Of a DNA stretch of 64,000 bases, positions 9,968 through 21,576 are shown in pieces. Both the position numbers and the translations under genes were made by a program. The notes under the pieces were generated by a model. The model was not told the origin of the DNA. It made no database searches and saw nothing but the letters and a program-made list of their open reading frames with translations. Source of the DNA: Myrica gale (lineage: Eukaryota > Streptophyta > Magnoliopsida > Fagales > Myricaceae); the NCBI GenBank assembly GCA_963930655.1, contig OZ005618.1, positions 2,750,001 through 2,814,000 on the forward strand, read 5' to 3'. The first letter of the stretch is position 1. Every line of letters begins with the position of its first letter.

Positions 9968-12899
9968 GTTTGGGAGAAGCGCTAGCAATAGCCAATATGT
10001 CTTCTTAGTATAGTATTTTTTTTTTGTCCTTGATGGTTTTTTCTATGCGACTCTTTACTCTTATGAAAGGGCAAAACTTGCGGTAGAGCATTGCTTTGAA
10101 CCTTCAAAGATGGTGGCTGGCTTCAACAACTAGACGAATGTACACCTCAGTCGAGTAAAAAATGATCATCTTTGACTAGACTTTCCTTTCAAGTCTATAG
10201 CTGCGAATACAGTGAATTAATGGTAAATATATCGACGTATTTGGAAGCAAGAGAAAACCCAAGAACAAATTGTAGGGGAAGATCAGTCTTGATAATGAAA
10301 GAAGAGCAGAATAGCAAATGTCATCTTATTTCTTTTGTTATTGTTAAGTGATCTTTCGAACTTCTTAAAATCAGGGGACCTTTGTGTTTGTATAATTGAA
10401 GCCCATTTGGAATCAAGGTATTCGATGTATAACCCTTTAGGTTTTAATTAATGTTGTATTGAGCTTTTATATATTATTTGTATCCGATTTCGGAGGACCG
10501 TCAGTGTTTAGCAAGCTTGTATGATAAAACTAACATGTATAACAAAAATATCACATTGACAGCAATCAAAATAAGCTCAACCTACATTTTTTTCCCAACC
10601 AAATATGTATAAAACTAGCTCTTACCTCCACTTGTTTGAAAGTTTTTTTTTTCCCTTCTTTTCTTCTTCTTTTTGGACTTACTCTTTCTTTTCTCTCTCT
10701 TGTCTCACGGCAAAATACACGCCATGAGACAATAAATTAATTACATTCATTGAATTTTTACTCGAGAGAGAGTTTTGGACACATAGCCAATAAGATAAGA
10801 TTTGCAAAATCTTTACTAAGTTAGCCGACCAATAGTGTGTAGAGTGGCTTGAATGGGTTATTTGGGTTTTCAAGCACTCATGGGCTTCGGCTCAACTTGT
10901 TTTCATAAGCTCAAGTTCATAATTCAACAATCCTAGGCCCAATACAATCTACATGAGATTAGCTAAGCTCTTTTAAAATAATAATTAGGTTTAAGTAAAA
11001 TCAATTACATGAAAAAATAAATTTAAATGGAATAAGCAGCATTGAATTATTATAAGTAAGGAATGATGATTAAAACAAAAACTAAAAATAAAATATGAAT
11101 CAAGAAAGATGAATTTCTACGGTAATAAAAATTTATCCAATTAAATCTAAAAATTTAAGGGAACAAAACTCATATCAATAAAATAATTTAAGCACGTGAA
11201 GTTAATTGAAATAATGCAAGAATATAAAATTTAAGGGATGTAATCACATAAGTAATTTAATAAAACAAAAATATAAATCTAAGTGCTAATAATAATAAAT
11301 TTAGAAACGGGAGAAATCAAGAGTAATATCAAAGTGCATATTTTTTAAAAATATTTATAACAAACATCATAAATGTACTACAAAAAGTGAAGGGCATCAC
11401 ATTCCTATTCATGTGACTATGAGGAATTCTAACACTGCACTGAAGAGATGTTTGATTGTCTAGGGCATACTTTAATTCATGCCTTTATACCATTTGTACG
11501 TCTATTAAAATACTCTTATAGAAAACGAAAAAAATATCCCACAATAATGCAGAAGTTACAAATAATTCCCCCCAGGCGGAGTTTTTCATGCTGGTAAGGT
11601 TGGTGGCTGTCACCATCTAAAGAGAATTTCCTGGCACTGCGCCATCATTGAAGGGAAAATGCTACTCAACGCTTGAAATAAGGATTCGGTCCGAATACAA
11701 CTTTCCTTCCTCCTCCTCTACCAAAAACGAAGTAATCTTCTCCTTCTCCATGTGATATTTGTGGCTAGTCTTTTGATGCCTTGGCTTGGCCTCCACATCA
11801 AACTAGTATAGCTTTAAAAGGTCCTCTAAATATGCAAATCCAACCATAAGCAAACGAGTGGCAGACTTCATGATTTATGATTTCTAGCAGAAACTATTTG
11901 CTCTGTAACTATGGGGGCGAAGCAGAAGTACTAATTAAGGGAAGAAAAGATGCAAGCGTCTCTAGCTTGTCTCAAAAAAGACCTTTCCTTTAAGATATAT
12001 TTCTGGTTAGGGTTGAATATTCTATTTTAATTTTTGAATGTCCGCTCAATTTTGTGTCAAATTTAAAATTTAAATTGATTCGTGTTCATAATTTTCTCCC
12101 GATCCAATCGAAAAGTTCAGAACATTAAAAGCTAAGGTTAACAGTTGTTAGCACATAGTAATTTTTTGACTGGTAATTCAATGCTTTTCGACTTTGTCCA
12201 TAAAATCTTTGTCTCGTGTGTGATGTTTGAATTAATTTTAGCTGCTTATTTTGTTGATTGAATTTTCTTATGATTCAAATCCAGACTTTTAAAATTGTTA
12301 TTATTTTTTAATTGGAGGAAAAATACATATTCACCCTTTTTTAAGTCTTAATTACAGATTAAAAAGAAGTGTTAGTTAGGATTTAAACTAAAATTTTGAG
12401 TCTAGAATTACTGATTCTGCTAGATGAAAACATGAGTTTATCTCATTTAAGTATTAGAGGTAACCAAGAAAACGCATGCACGTGAAGCAATCTAAGGGAT
12501 AGAGCAGTGCTTTGAACCTTCCATGTGATAAAGCACCTCCTCCAAGTCATTGAAATGAAATATGAGAAAAATTCATTTGATTTCGTGTGTTCCTTACCAA
12601 GAAGGTGATTCCTGTTTTTTTTTTCGGGTAAGCAAGAAGGTGATTCCTTAATAGTTTTCTTATGCGACTCTTTGCTATTACGAAAAGGGAAAATTGTCGA
12701 AATTTTCCACCTTACAGGATGACTCTGTTTATACCTTTTCTTTGGGTGGAATAAGGAGAGCGTGAAGAAGAGGGCCTCTCACGTCGGTGAACTCAGTCGT
12801 CACTGTGCTTTTGAGTTTTTTACCATCGATGATGTGGTCAAATTCTGATCGTTTATAATGAACGAACGGTCTGTATAGACAGGGCTATTTCCAGTTACT
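9968..12899. other. Intergenic, no gene seen
   Basis: AT-rich with many stops in all frames. A short diverged repeat links about 10030-10110 with about 12480-12690: both hold a tatgcgactcttt motif and a gctttgaacctt motif, in opposite order. Nothing else recognised. Confidence 0.5.
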
Positions 12900-14514
12900 T
12901 TGGATATATCCAAAATCATCGCCGCCAGAGACCAATCAAAGAGAGCCGTAGGATTGAAAGATGTACATCAATAAAAGCAAACTCAGTCCTGGCATTAGTA
13001 ACTCCCGTTATGTCGAAGGTCTAAAAGAGCGTGAAAAATCTTCCGCCCATTTGGTAGAGAGACTCGGGGAGTACCATACTCTCTCTCTCCAAGCTCGTAA
13101 GGTATTCTTTTTTGTACTTTCTCTCTTCGAAGCCTGTTGGTCAGTAAAAGGCGTAGAATTTTTCCCAATAGGATTGTTCTTTAGAATTTTTCGGAGAATT
13201 GAACTGTCATGTTCAAAATAACAAAAGTGGCTGCTAGTTAATCATGGATGACCATATCTCCGAAAACTGGTAAAGAAAGGTGCTAAATTTCTCGGATTTC
13301 TCTCGGCGTGTTTGTAATCTTATAACCAGAACTTAACCGCTACTTGTTGGAGTTGATTCTAAAGAGAAAGGTTATAAAGCATGCATGTAATCTTAGCAGC
13401 CTTTTTGTTTAAACATTGAGAATATTTTCTTTTCCTGGGTGGGATGGGGCTTTTCTAGATTGATCAGAGATAAGTCTTTGGAGACATGGGTTCCCCTTTG
13501 TTCACCATGTAGCTTAATTTTAGCAATCTTGTGATTTAAACAGTAAATAAGCTTCTTCTTCTTCTTTTTTTTTTAAAAAAAATTTTGGGTTCTCGAAATG
13601 GTTTTTCATTTTCGGTCTCTAGACCTTGCTGTTTATATTTATTTGGGATCTGTTGTGTGTTCATTAGCGAATTGTTTTGCTAGTTTTGGTAGGGTGAGAA
13701 ACGGAAGAATGTTGGCCCATGTTGGTTTCTAGTCGTTACTACTTCATTAAGTGGTGGATTTGTAGGGAGGATGAGGATGGTCTGCTAGTATCCGTTATTT
13801 AGTTTCTCAATGTCGGAGTCGCTCGGAATTCTGGGTGTATTGGGTTCATTTCTGTAGCAATCGTTATTACCACTTCGGGATTTCCAGTGAATAGTATTTC
13901 GTCAATGTGCAGAAATATCTTTAGGGAAACATATATTCGGAAGAATGAAGATAGAGGGAAGAAACATGCCACAACCCTGGATACCTTGAAAATGAAAGTA
14001 TTTGTAATGTGATATTAAGATGAGTTTCTTCTTTTAGGCTTTACTTGTCTTGAAAATTGATTAGAAAAAAAGGACATGCAAGGTAATGGAATAGGCACAA
14101 TGTTTCTGTTGGAACACAGATATGATATTCATATTGGTAAGTAGTGCCGAAAAGATAGTCAGCGGAATCTTTTGGGGGAACTCTTTGTCACTTCGTTGAC
14201 TGGTTTCTGTAACGTGTGTTATTTTGTGCTTTTTATGTCGTTATATTTGTATGAATGTTTACGCTATTTTTGTTGTTCTTGTTCACCTATAGTTAGTTAT
14301 CTGGTTTTACCACCAACTAGTGTTGTGGATCTTTTCTTTGACAAACTGTCTATGTGTTTATATATTATATATAGAAGACTTATCAAAAAAAAGTGTTTAT
14401 ATATTATATATAGAAGAAAAGCATAAACTTTTTATTTGCCTTCAGAGGTCTCTGGAGTTCATTGGTGGATTTCCCTGTTTTTTGAGTTAAGCGGAAGTTT
14501 AAAGTGCTGCAATC
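12900..14514 (+). other. Probable promoter, leader and 5' UTR intron of the DnaJ gene
   Basis: A GC-richer patch at about 12900-13110 with pyrimidine stretches, ending in ctcgtaag|gtattc, could be a 5' UTR exon with a splice donor. The rest up to the ATG at 14515 is T-rich like a plant intron. The reading frame at 12961-13221 has no recognisable domain and looks accidental. This is inference without transcript data. Confidence 0.25.
14378..14392 (+). mobile_element. Minimal LINE insertion, 15 bp, with 24 bp target duplication
   Basis: The 15 bases acttatcaaaaaaaa sit between two exact 24 bp repeats, 14354-14377 and 14393-14416, which begin gtgtttat and end tagaag. The sequence cttatcaaaa is also the 3' terminus of the LINE at 49661-50003 and, reversed, of the LINE at 57492-57778. 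It therefore reads as a LINE copy truncated almost to its tail. Confidence 0.6.
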
Positions 14515-17500
14515 ATGTTTGGGCGTGTGCCAAAGAAGAGTGACACCACCAAGTACTACGAGATTCTTGGGGCTTCCAAAAGTGCAAGTCAAGATGAACT
14601 GAAGAAGGCGTATAAGAAAGCTGCAATCAAGAATCATCCTGACAAAGGTGGAGATCCGGAGAAGGTGGGTCCTCACGAAGAAAAAAATCCATATATATAT
14701 ATATATATGTATATGTATATGTATGTTTGGATTTATATATACTTATGTATATATGTGTAGTACTCTTAACTTATCGTTGTCTTCTAGAGAAATTAGTGAG
14801 TATTATCTAGTCTGTCTTTGATATACATTTGATTAAGGCTCCGTTAATTGTATTAAGGTGAATTCAGATCTCTGTGTGCTAGTTTCTGACAGTCTTTATC
14901 TTGAAAGAGGTATACAAAATTTATAAAAGTATGGCATCTTCTAGGCTCTTTGAACATTTTGGAATCAGATTCAGGATATTCATTTTTGCTCGAAGCTTGA
15001 GAAAATAGGCTAGAGTGCACACTTTTTGGTGAACCACCCTACACTACTATAATCACCTATACTTTCCGCATTTTCCTCCCCTTTTGTTCAACAGATGAAA
15101 GATTGTTTTTCCTGTTGCAAAGTTTTAATTTTTTGTTTTTAAGTTCGTGTGTATTATGTTAAATTGCTTATGAGTCACCTGAAAGGCCAACTTGAAGTTC
15201 TTAATTTTCCTTTGTGGCTCCTAATTCTGCGAGGGTCCTTGTAACTGTCGGTATGCCTATATGCACCATTATGTCTTCATGATTTTAGGTTCTCATAAGG
15301 GATCATATGGTGTTTGGGGTTGTCTTTATTAGAAGACTGTTTTTGTTTATGTTTACCACGCAAACACAAGACTTATTCCCCTTATTCCCCACCCCTCTTC
15401 TTTAACAACTTTCAAAGGAACATATTTCTTAGCATCATATAAATACAGTGCATTTTCTTATCTCGTAGCGTCTGTATGTTTGTTCTTATGTATATTAGTT
15501 AATCTTATCCCCTGCAGCAAGTGATGGGTCTTTGTGGGAAAAATATGCCCCAAAAGCCATTTGTTAGGAAGTGCTGAACTAGAAGTTGGTCATTGTGAAG
15601 TGGTTAAGTCGTCAACCTGTGGCTGTAGTCGTCTGGCTACCTCTCCGAGTTGGTCCTAGGCTTTTTCATTCCTGTGTTGTCTAAGGTTGTGACATAGCTT
15701 TTATGTTGACATTAAGAGGAAGAGGGGTTGCATACAGAAAAATGACTAGAACTTATGCAAATCTATAATGATATTTGTAGGCATGTGTGGGAATGTCATA
15801 TTTGTACCTGTTGAAGGCATGCATTACTCTCTCTAGCAGTTTCTTTATTTCTCCTTTAACACTTCTCTGCTGGCATCCTGGATCAGTTCAAGGAACTAGC
15901 TCAAGCCTATGAAGTTCTAAGCGATCCAGAGAAAAGAGAAATATATGACCAATATGGGGAAGATGCTCTCAAGGAGGGAATGGGAGGAGGTGGTCCCTCT
16001 CATAATCCATTTGATATGTATGAATCATTTTTTGGTGGAGTTTTTGGTGGTAAGAGAATGCTCGATATTTAGTTGGTGTCTGTGTATATATATATGTACC
16101 TTTTTTAAGATATCCAATCTCTAAGTAAGATAAAAGGTTCATTTGGAAGCACATTTTTTCTTTTGGTCTGAGCCAGGTGCTGGCAGCTCGCGAAGAAGAA
16201 GACAGAAGAGTGGTGAGGATGTGGTGCACACTCTGAAGGTTTCTTTGGAGGACTTGTACAATGGCACAACAAAGAAACTGTCTCTTTCTAGGAATATCAT
16301 TTGTCAAAAATGCAAAGGGTATGCCCCCAACTTAGCTTATTATATTATTCAATTAAATTTGTTTTAAGAGAGGGTTCAGTTTAGGTTGGTATGGCCCCTT
16401 TTGCTCCTATTTGTTGCAAGATATAGCTGGAGTAATCTTTTCCCTTTCTCATCATTTGTTTCCCAAACTATATCTTAGACTCGCCTTTGCTGATGATGAT
16501 ATAAAGTACGGCAGTAATGTTATTATTCTCTATAGCTGGATATGGTCCCCCTTTCTCCATTACTTGTTGGGACTCCTTCCCTAATTGTCCCCAATAAATA
16601 GGGAAAGCATGTTTCAGGTAGAAATATGGATAAAAGAAATCGCTTGTCGAAGAAGCCTATAAACATGATCCTTAATATTGCAGCAAAGGTTCAAAAAGTG
16701 GAATATCTGGGAGATGTTATGGATGCCAAGGTTCCGGAATGAAATTTACTACCCGACGGATTGGATTGGGCATGATTCAACAGATGCAACATGTCTGTCC
16801 TGTATGTAGAGGCTCAGGTACTTAACTGGGACACTTCTGCCCCATTTTTCTGATATTTGTTTCTACCATTCTTCATTCTTGAATGCATCTGTTAAGAATG
16901 CAGGTGAGGTCATCAATGAGAAAGATAAATGCCCGCAATGCAGAGGAAACAAAATTACTCAAGAACAGAAGGTGCTGGAGGTGCAAGTTGAGAAAGGAAT
17001 GCAGCATGGCCAGAAGATTGTGTTTGAGGGACAAGCCGATCAAGCGGTAAGTGAAATTGCATTTAGATGGGCTATAAGTTTGAGGATATTGGGTTTTCCG
17101 GTCCTCTCTATTAGGTTGCAAAAGGGCTGCTTTTTTGGCATTTGCGGCTTTACATTCTGTTTGTGGAACTCCGCGGGATCATTTAAATGACTAATATTTG
17201 CACATCCTTTTGAAGCCTGATACAATCAGTGGAAATGTCGTTTTTGTATTGCAACTGAAGGAGCACCCAAAGTTCAAGCGGAAGTTTGATGATCTTTATG
17301 TAGAGCACACTCTCAATTTAACAGAGGCCCTTTGTGGGTTTCAGTTTGTCCTTACCCATCTTGATGGCAGACAGCTTCTAATCAAATTAAATTCTGGGGA
17401 GATCGTTAAGCCTGGTATTACTTAGTGACTTCCGCGATACTCCATGTTGCAATCTCTTTCCTCCATATCTTTTAGTTCCTTTGCTCAGCAAGTATTCTCA

Positions 17501-17839
17501 AATACAGGTCAATCTAAAGCAATCAATGATGAAGGAATGCCGCATCACCAAACGCCGTTTATTAGGGGCCGGCTTTACATTCACTTTAATGTGGATTTCC
17601 CCGTCTCGGGAATTCTTTCCCATGAACAATGCAGGTCTCTAGAGGCAATACTGCCCCCAAGGCCAAGCAAGCAGTTGACAGGCATGGAGCTGGACAATTG
17701 TGAGGAGACTACTTTGCACGACGTTAACATCGAGGATGAGATGAGACGTAAGCAGCAGCAACAGAAACAGCGATACCGAGAGGCATATGATGGGGATGAT
17801 AAGCGATCGATACCGAGTGTGCAGTGTGCACAGCAGTGA
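14515..17839 (+). CDS. DnaJ homolog, type A (Hsp40, ATJ2/ATJ3-like)
   Basis: Seven coding exons: 14515-14664, 15887-16049, 16177-16318, 16684-16817, 16904-17046, 17216-17414, 17508-17839. All junctions are GT-AG, phases match, and together they give 420 residues; Arabidopsis ATJ2/ATJ3 are about the same length. The J domain (11-75) has HPD at 41-43, which stimulates Hsp70 ATPase. A Gly/Phe stretch follows at 80-105. The zinc-finger region (147-213) has [24 protein letters not shown] and the usual imperfect fourth repeat CPQCRGNK. The substrate-binding C-terminal domains then follow. The protein ends VQCAQQ, a CaaX farnesylation box expected to tether it to membranes. It acts as a co-chaperone for cytosolic Hsp70. 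Near the end it has a Gln-rich run (RRKQQQQKQ). The next 230 bp are probable 3' UTR, cut by the hAT element at 18071. Confidence 0.93.
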
Positions 17840-18070
17840 CGTCGCATTTTTTTCTTGGTCAGTATCTAGCCAAGCACTATTACAGGGCCATTGGGTTTGC
17901 ATCATGCAGTTAGCTGCATTTGTCTCGTAGGGCTTCCAGACCTGCTGGTTTTTGGTTATTTTATTCTATTGGAATTGCAATATTTTGTAGTTCGAGATTG
18001 GACGTGTTCTTTCGTTCAGATTGAGATAGTTTTCTTTTTTTTGTCTTTTGGCCGTTCACATGGTTTTCTA

Positions 18071-21000
18071 AAGGGCTGGGCAAACCGGGTTCGGGGCTGA
18101 TTTTTGACCCCGACCCTGACCCGAATGAGGTGGAATCCCGAGCTGGACCCGTATACCGGGTTCGGCTCGGGTTTGGGTTCAGGCTAGGCTTCATGGGCCT
18201 AAAGGATGTGGCCCAGAACCTTTTGGGTTTTGAGGCCCAAAAACGTTCTGGGCTACCATATTTTGGGCCCAAGAAGCCTTAGGTTATATTTTTCAGCCTA
18301 AGACGTCCTGGGCATTACTCTTCAAGGCCAAATCGGCCTGGGCTATTTTTTAAAGCCTAGAACGCCTGCCCTATATTATTTGAAGCCCATACATCCTGAC
18401 CTCCTCGTTAATTTGTTTTCATGCCCAGGACGCACTGGGCAATCCAATGGGGGCATGGGCATGTTTTTAATGCCCATGACGCACTAGGCAATCTAAGGCT
18501 CCAAGCATGTTAATATGTTATTTGAATTTTGTTTCAACGTCCTGGGCATGCTAAGTTAATATCCTGGGCATGCTAAGTTAGTAAGTGTTCTGCCAAATTA
18601 GAGAAAATAATTTCTGTTTATACCAAATAATAAGCAATATAATTTATGTTTATACCAAATGCTAAGCAATATAATTTATGTTTATACTAACTAATAACTA
18701 CTACGCAATATAGTTTTTGGTTCTAACTTCTTTCTACCAATTGTCAAATACAAGTCAAACATAAATTATATCTACCAAGTAATAACTATTAAGCAATAAA
18801 TAGGAAAACAAAAATTTATATCTACCAACTATTACAAAGAAAGTGCACTAATTCTTTAAGCTATTACAATAATTCGTTGTTACAACTTACAAATTATAAT
18901 GAAAGTTCATAACATATTCTTGAACGGTTGGAGCCAATCAATCCTCTTCTACTCTACACAACAGTTTACAAATCACAACACAAATTCAATAAAAAAATAA
19001 AAAGCAAATAAAATAACAGAAACAACATAAAACTAATCTAACAAATACATTACATTGTTCTTTGTTGCTTAAAGCCTTAAATTACTTTTCTTCCAACCAT
19101 GCTCCACATTCATAATCATTCTTCAAGAAGAATCGCCAATGGATCATCCTCTAATTGTTCAAAACAATAAAGACAAAACAATTTAATTTAACATAAACCA
19201 TTGAATTATTGAAACTAACACAATTGAATTTAACAATTAATATCAATGAGAAAGTTATCTGCATCAAGCTTGTAGCTCTCAATATCATCCAACTCTTCCA
19301 CTTGATGAAAGATAGGTTTGGACTTCAACCAATTTTGGGCACATATAAGAGCATTCACCGTTGATGGAGCTAATGAACTTCGTTAAGAATCCAACACTCG
19401 ACCACCAGTACTAAATGCCGACTCAGAAGCGACGGTAGTGATGGAGATGGTCAATACGTCTCGAGCTACTCGAGCCAAAATAGGAAATTTGCTAGAATTG
19501 ACATTCCACCAAGTCAAGAGATCAAACTCAGCACTCGGAGTCTCCACATCCTCCAAATAGTACCACTCTAATTCGCTTATATTTTCCTTTAGATTTTAAA
19601 ACAATTTGGTACCAGACATCCTCACAGTCACTTCATAAAACAATTTAAAAAACTTAATGAAAACTTGAATTGTGTCCCAATCATCATCAGTGCGAGGTTT
19701 CAAACCCTTCTTACCCAACCCATCCTTCATTACTGAGCGATACAAAGGCCCATCGTCTTGTTGCAAAAGCTCAAAAGCTCGCTGAAATTTCTCTGCAGTT
19801 TCAAGCATGAGATATGTCGAGTTCCGTCTAGTTGCAACATCAAGTTTCAATAAACCTTTGCATGAAACTTTTTTCTTCTCTGCACACAACCTAAATCTTT
19901 GAAGCCTTGCGAGAGAGGATTTCACACACCTTACAATATTGCGAACCCTAACAATTAAATCATCTGCATCCTTCAATCCCTCATTCACAATAAGATTCAA
20001 GATATGAGCACAACACCTAACGTGAATGCATGCATGTCTACTAATGGTTCACTCATTAGACAATGTTCTTTTCTTCAACCAAGCAATAACAATATCATTA
20101 TATGTGACATTGTCAACTGTGATGGTAAGATACCTATTGATTCCCCACTCTAACATACATTCTTCTAAAGAGAGAATTATTTTATGCAAGGTCCAACCAC
20201 TATCAATAAAATGAGTAGTGACACACATATAGTTCAAATTTTGAATAGAAGTCCATGTGTCGGTGGTGAAACAAACCCTAATATCCTTTTTGACAAAAAA
20301 ATCCCTTAACTTGTCCCTCTCCTCATGATACACTCTTATACAATCCCTCATTACCGTATAACGAGAAAGACATAGGAAATCTAGGCTCAATAACCCTCAT
20401 AAAGTCCATAAACCCTTGTCCCTCCACTATAAGAAATGATCATTCATCAATAACAATCATCCTAACAAGGGCTTGCCGAATTTTCTTCTCATTATACTTG
20501 GCAAATCCCATATTTTTTTCAGTGTCATTTGTTGACTTCGAAGCCTCAAAACTCAGGAAATATTGATCCTTCTCGTACTTAGTTTTCAACCGATTGTATT
20601 TCCCACATATCTTTAAATGGTTCAACAAGGATGACATGCCTTGGGTTTTTTAGTGGCACTTGAGAGACATACCACAATAATTACACAAGCACAAAGGTTC
20701 ATTGAGATCTGAAGTGAGATCCGTTGTGAAGTGATCACACGCTTGAGATCTATTACTCTGGGACCTAGGTAATGATGGTCGTCCACCAATACGCCTAACC
20801 TCAGTAGATTGACCCCCAGAACCTTCAGTATTAATAGGGTATACATTTGCCTCAAGGCCTTCAACCTGAATGGGAGGGCTGTGAGGCAATATCAAAGAAC
20901 TTGTATTAGATCCAACGCCCGATGTTGCGTACCAGTGATGATATCATCAATATCCAAGTCGATGTCATTCATCTGATAATGAGTGAATAAAACTCATTTA

Positions 21001-21568
21001 AGATATAACAACTAACAAATTCACAATCAACACTCATACAATCAATGATGAACCATTTGAACAACCAAGTAAAATAAGAAACTAAAGTATATCACATTTT
21101 ATTTCAACAAATATTGAAACTAAAGTATATCACATTTTAAACTTAAAAGTGAAGCCTCGAAGCCATAATGATTTTTATTCAAAAACTAAGTTACTATGAT
21201 AAACATCACAACAACATATCACAAAAACATATTACTAAATCTCCACAAAACCAACACTCCACATAAGCATCCATCCAATCTCTAACAACAACCAGTCAAC
21301 CATAATTCATTCAGAACCAATACTCCATAGAACCAACATAATCCATTCGAGAGCCCTGACCTCCAATCTCCAATAGAAACAAAATGGAAGCAAGAAAATA
21401 ACAACACAAATTTAGAATCGGTCGGGTCGGGTTTACACCAGGTTTCCACATTATACCTGAACCCGAAAAGTATTTTTCCCACATATTAAACCCGAACCCG
21501 GACTAACCTGCCCCGAACGGGTCGGACCGGGTCAAGCTGTCGGATTTCGGGTAATCTGCCCAGCCCTA
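18071..21568 (-). mobile_element. hAT transposon, 3.5 kb, inactive, with 8 bp target duplication
   Basis: The left terminus is aagggctgggca and the right terminus tgcccagcccta, an inverted pair. They are flanked by gttttcta (18063-18070) and gttttctt (21569-21576), an 8 bp duplication with one mismatch, as expected for hAT. Inside, on the minus strand, lies a decayed BED-finger transposase. The left 500 bp carry repeated subterminal motifs of the form tgcccaNgacgcactgggca (about 18422 and 18471, plus shorter relatives), likely old transposase-binding sites. Confidence 0.9.
19244..20700 (-). pseudogene. hAT transposase relic (BED finger, RICESLEEPER-like)
   Basis: Read on the minus strand from 20700 downwards. 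First comes a BED-type zinc finger (CNYC ... NHLKICGK) with an internal stop codon. Then come VEGQGFMDFMRVIEP and, after a frameshift, SRYTVMRDCI and CFTTDTWTSIQNLNYMCVT, a catalytic-core segment of plant hAT transposases. About 20 residues are missing where KIILSLEECMLEWGI runs together. HILNLIVNEGLKDAD and a hAT dimerisation domain with TVASESAFSTGGRVLD follow, with another stop directly after. With several stops, a frameshift and a deletion it cannot make transposase. Identification rests on recognised family motifs. Confidence 0.88.
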
Positions 21569-21576
21569 GTTTTCTT

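Noticed and set aside
12961-13221. 86-codon frame upstream of the DnaJ gene
   Set aside because: No domain, and its left half looks like a 5' UTR exon with a splice donor; the right half is T-rich intron-like.
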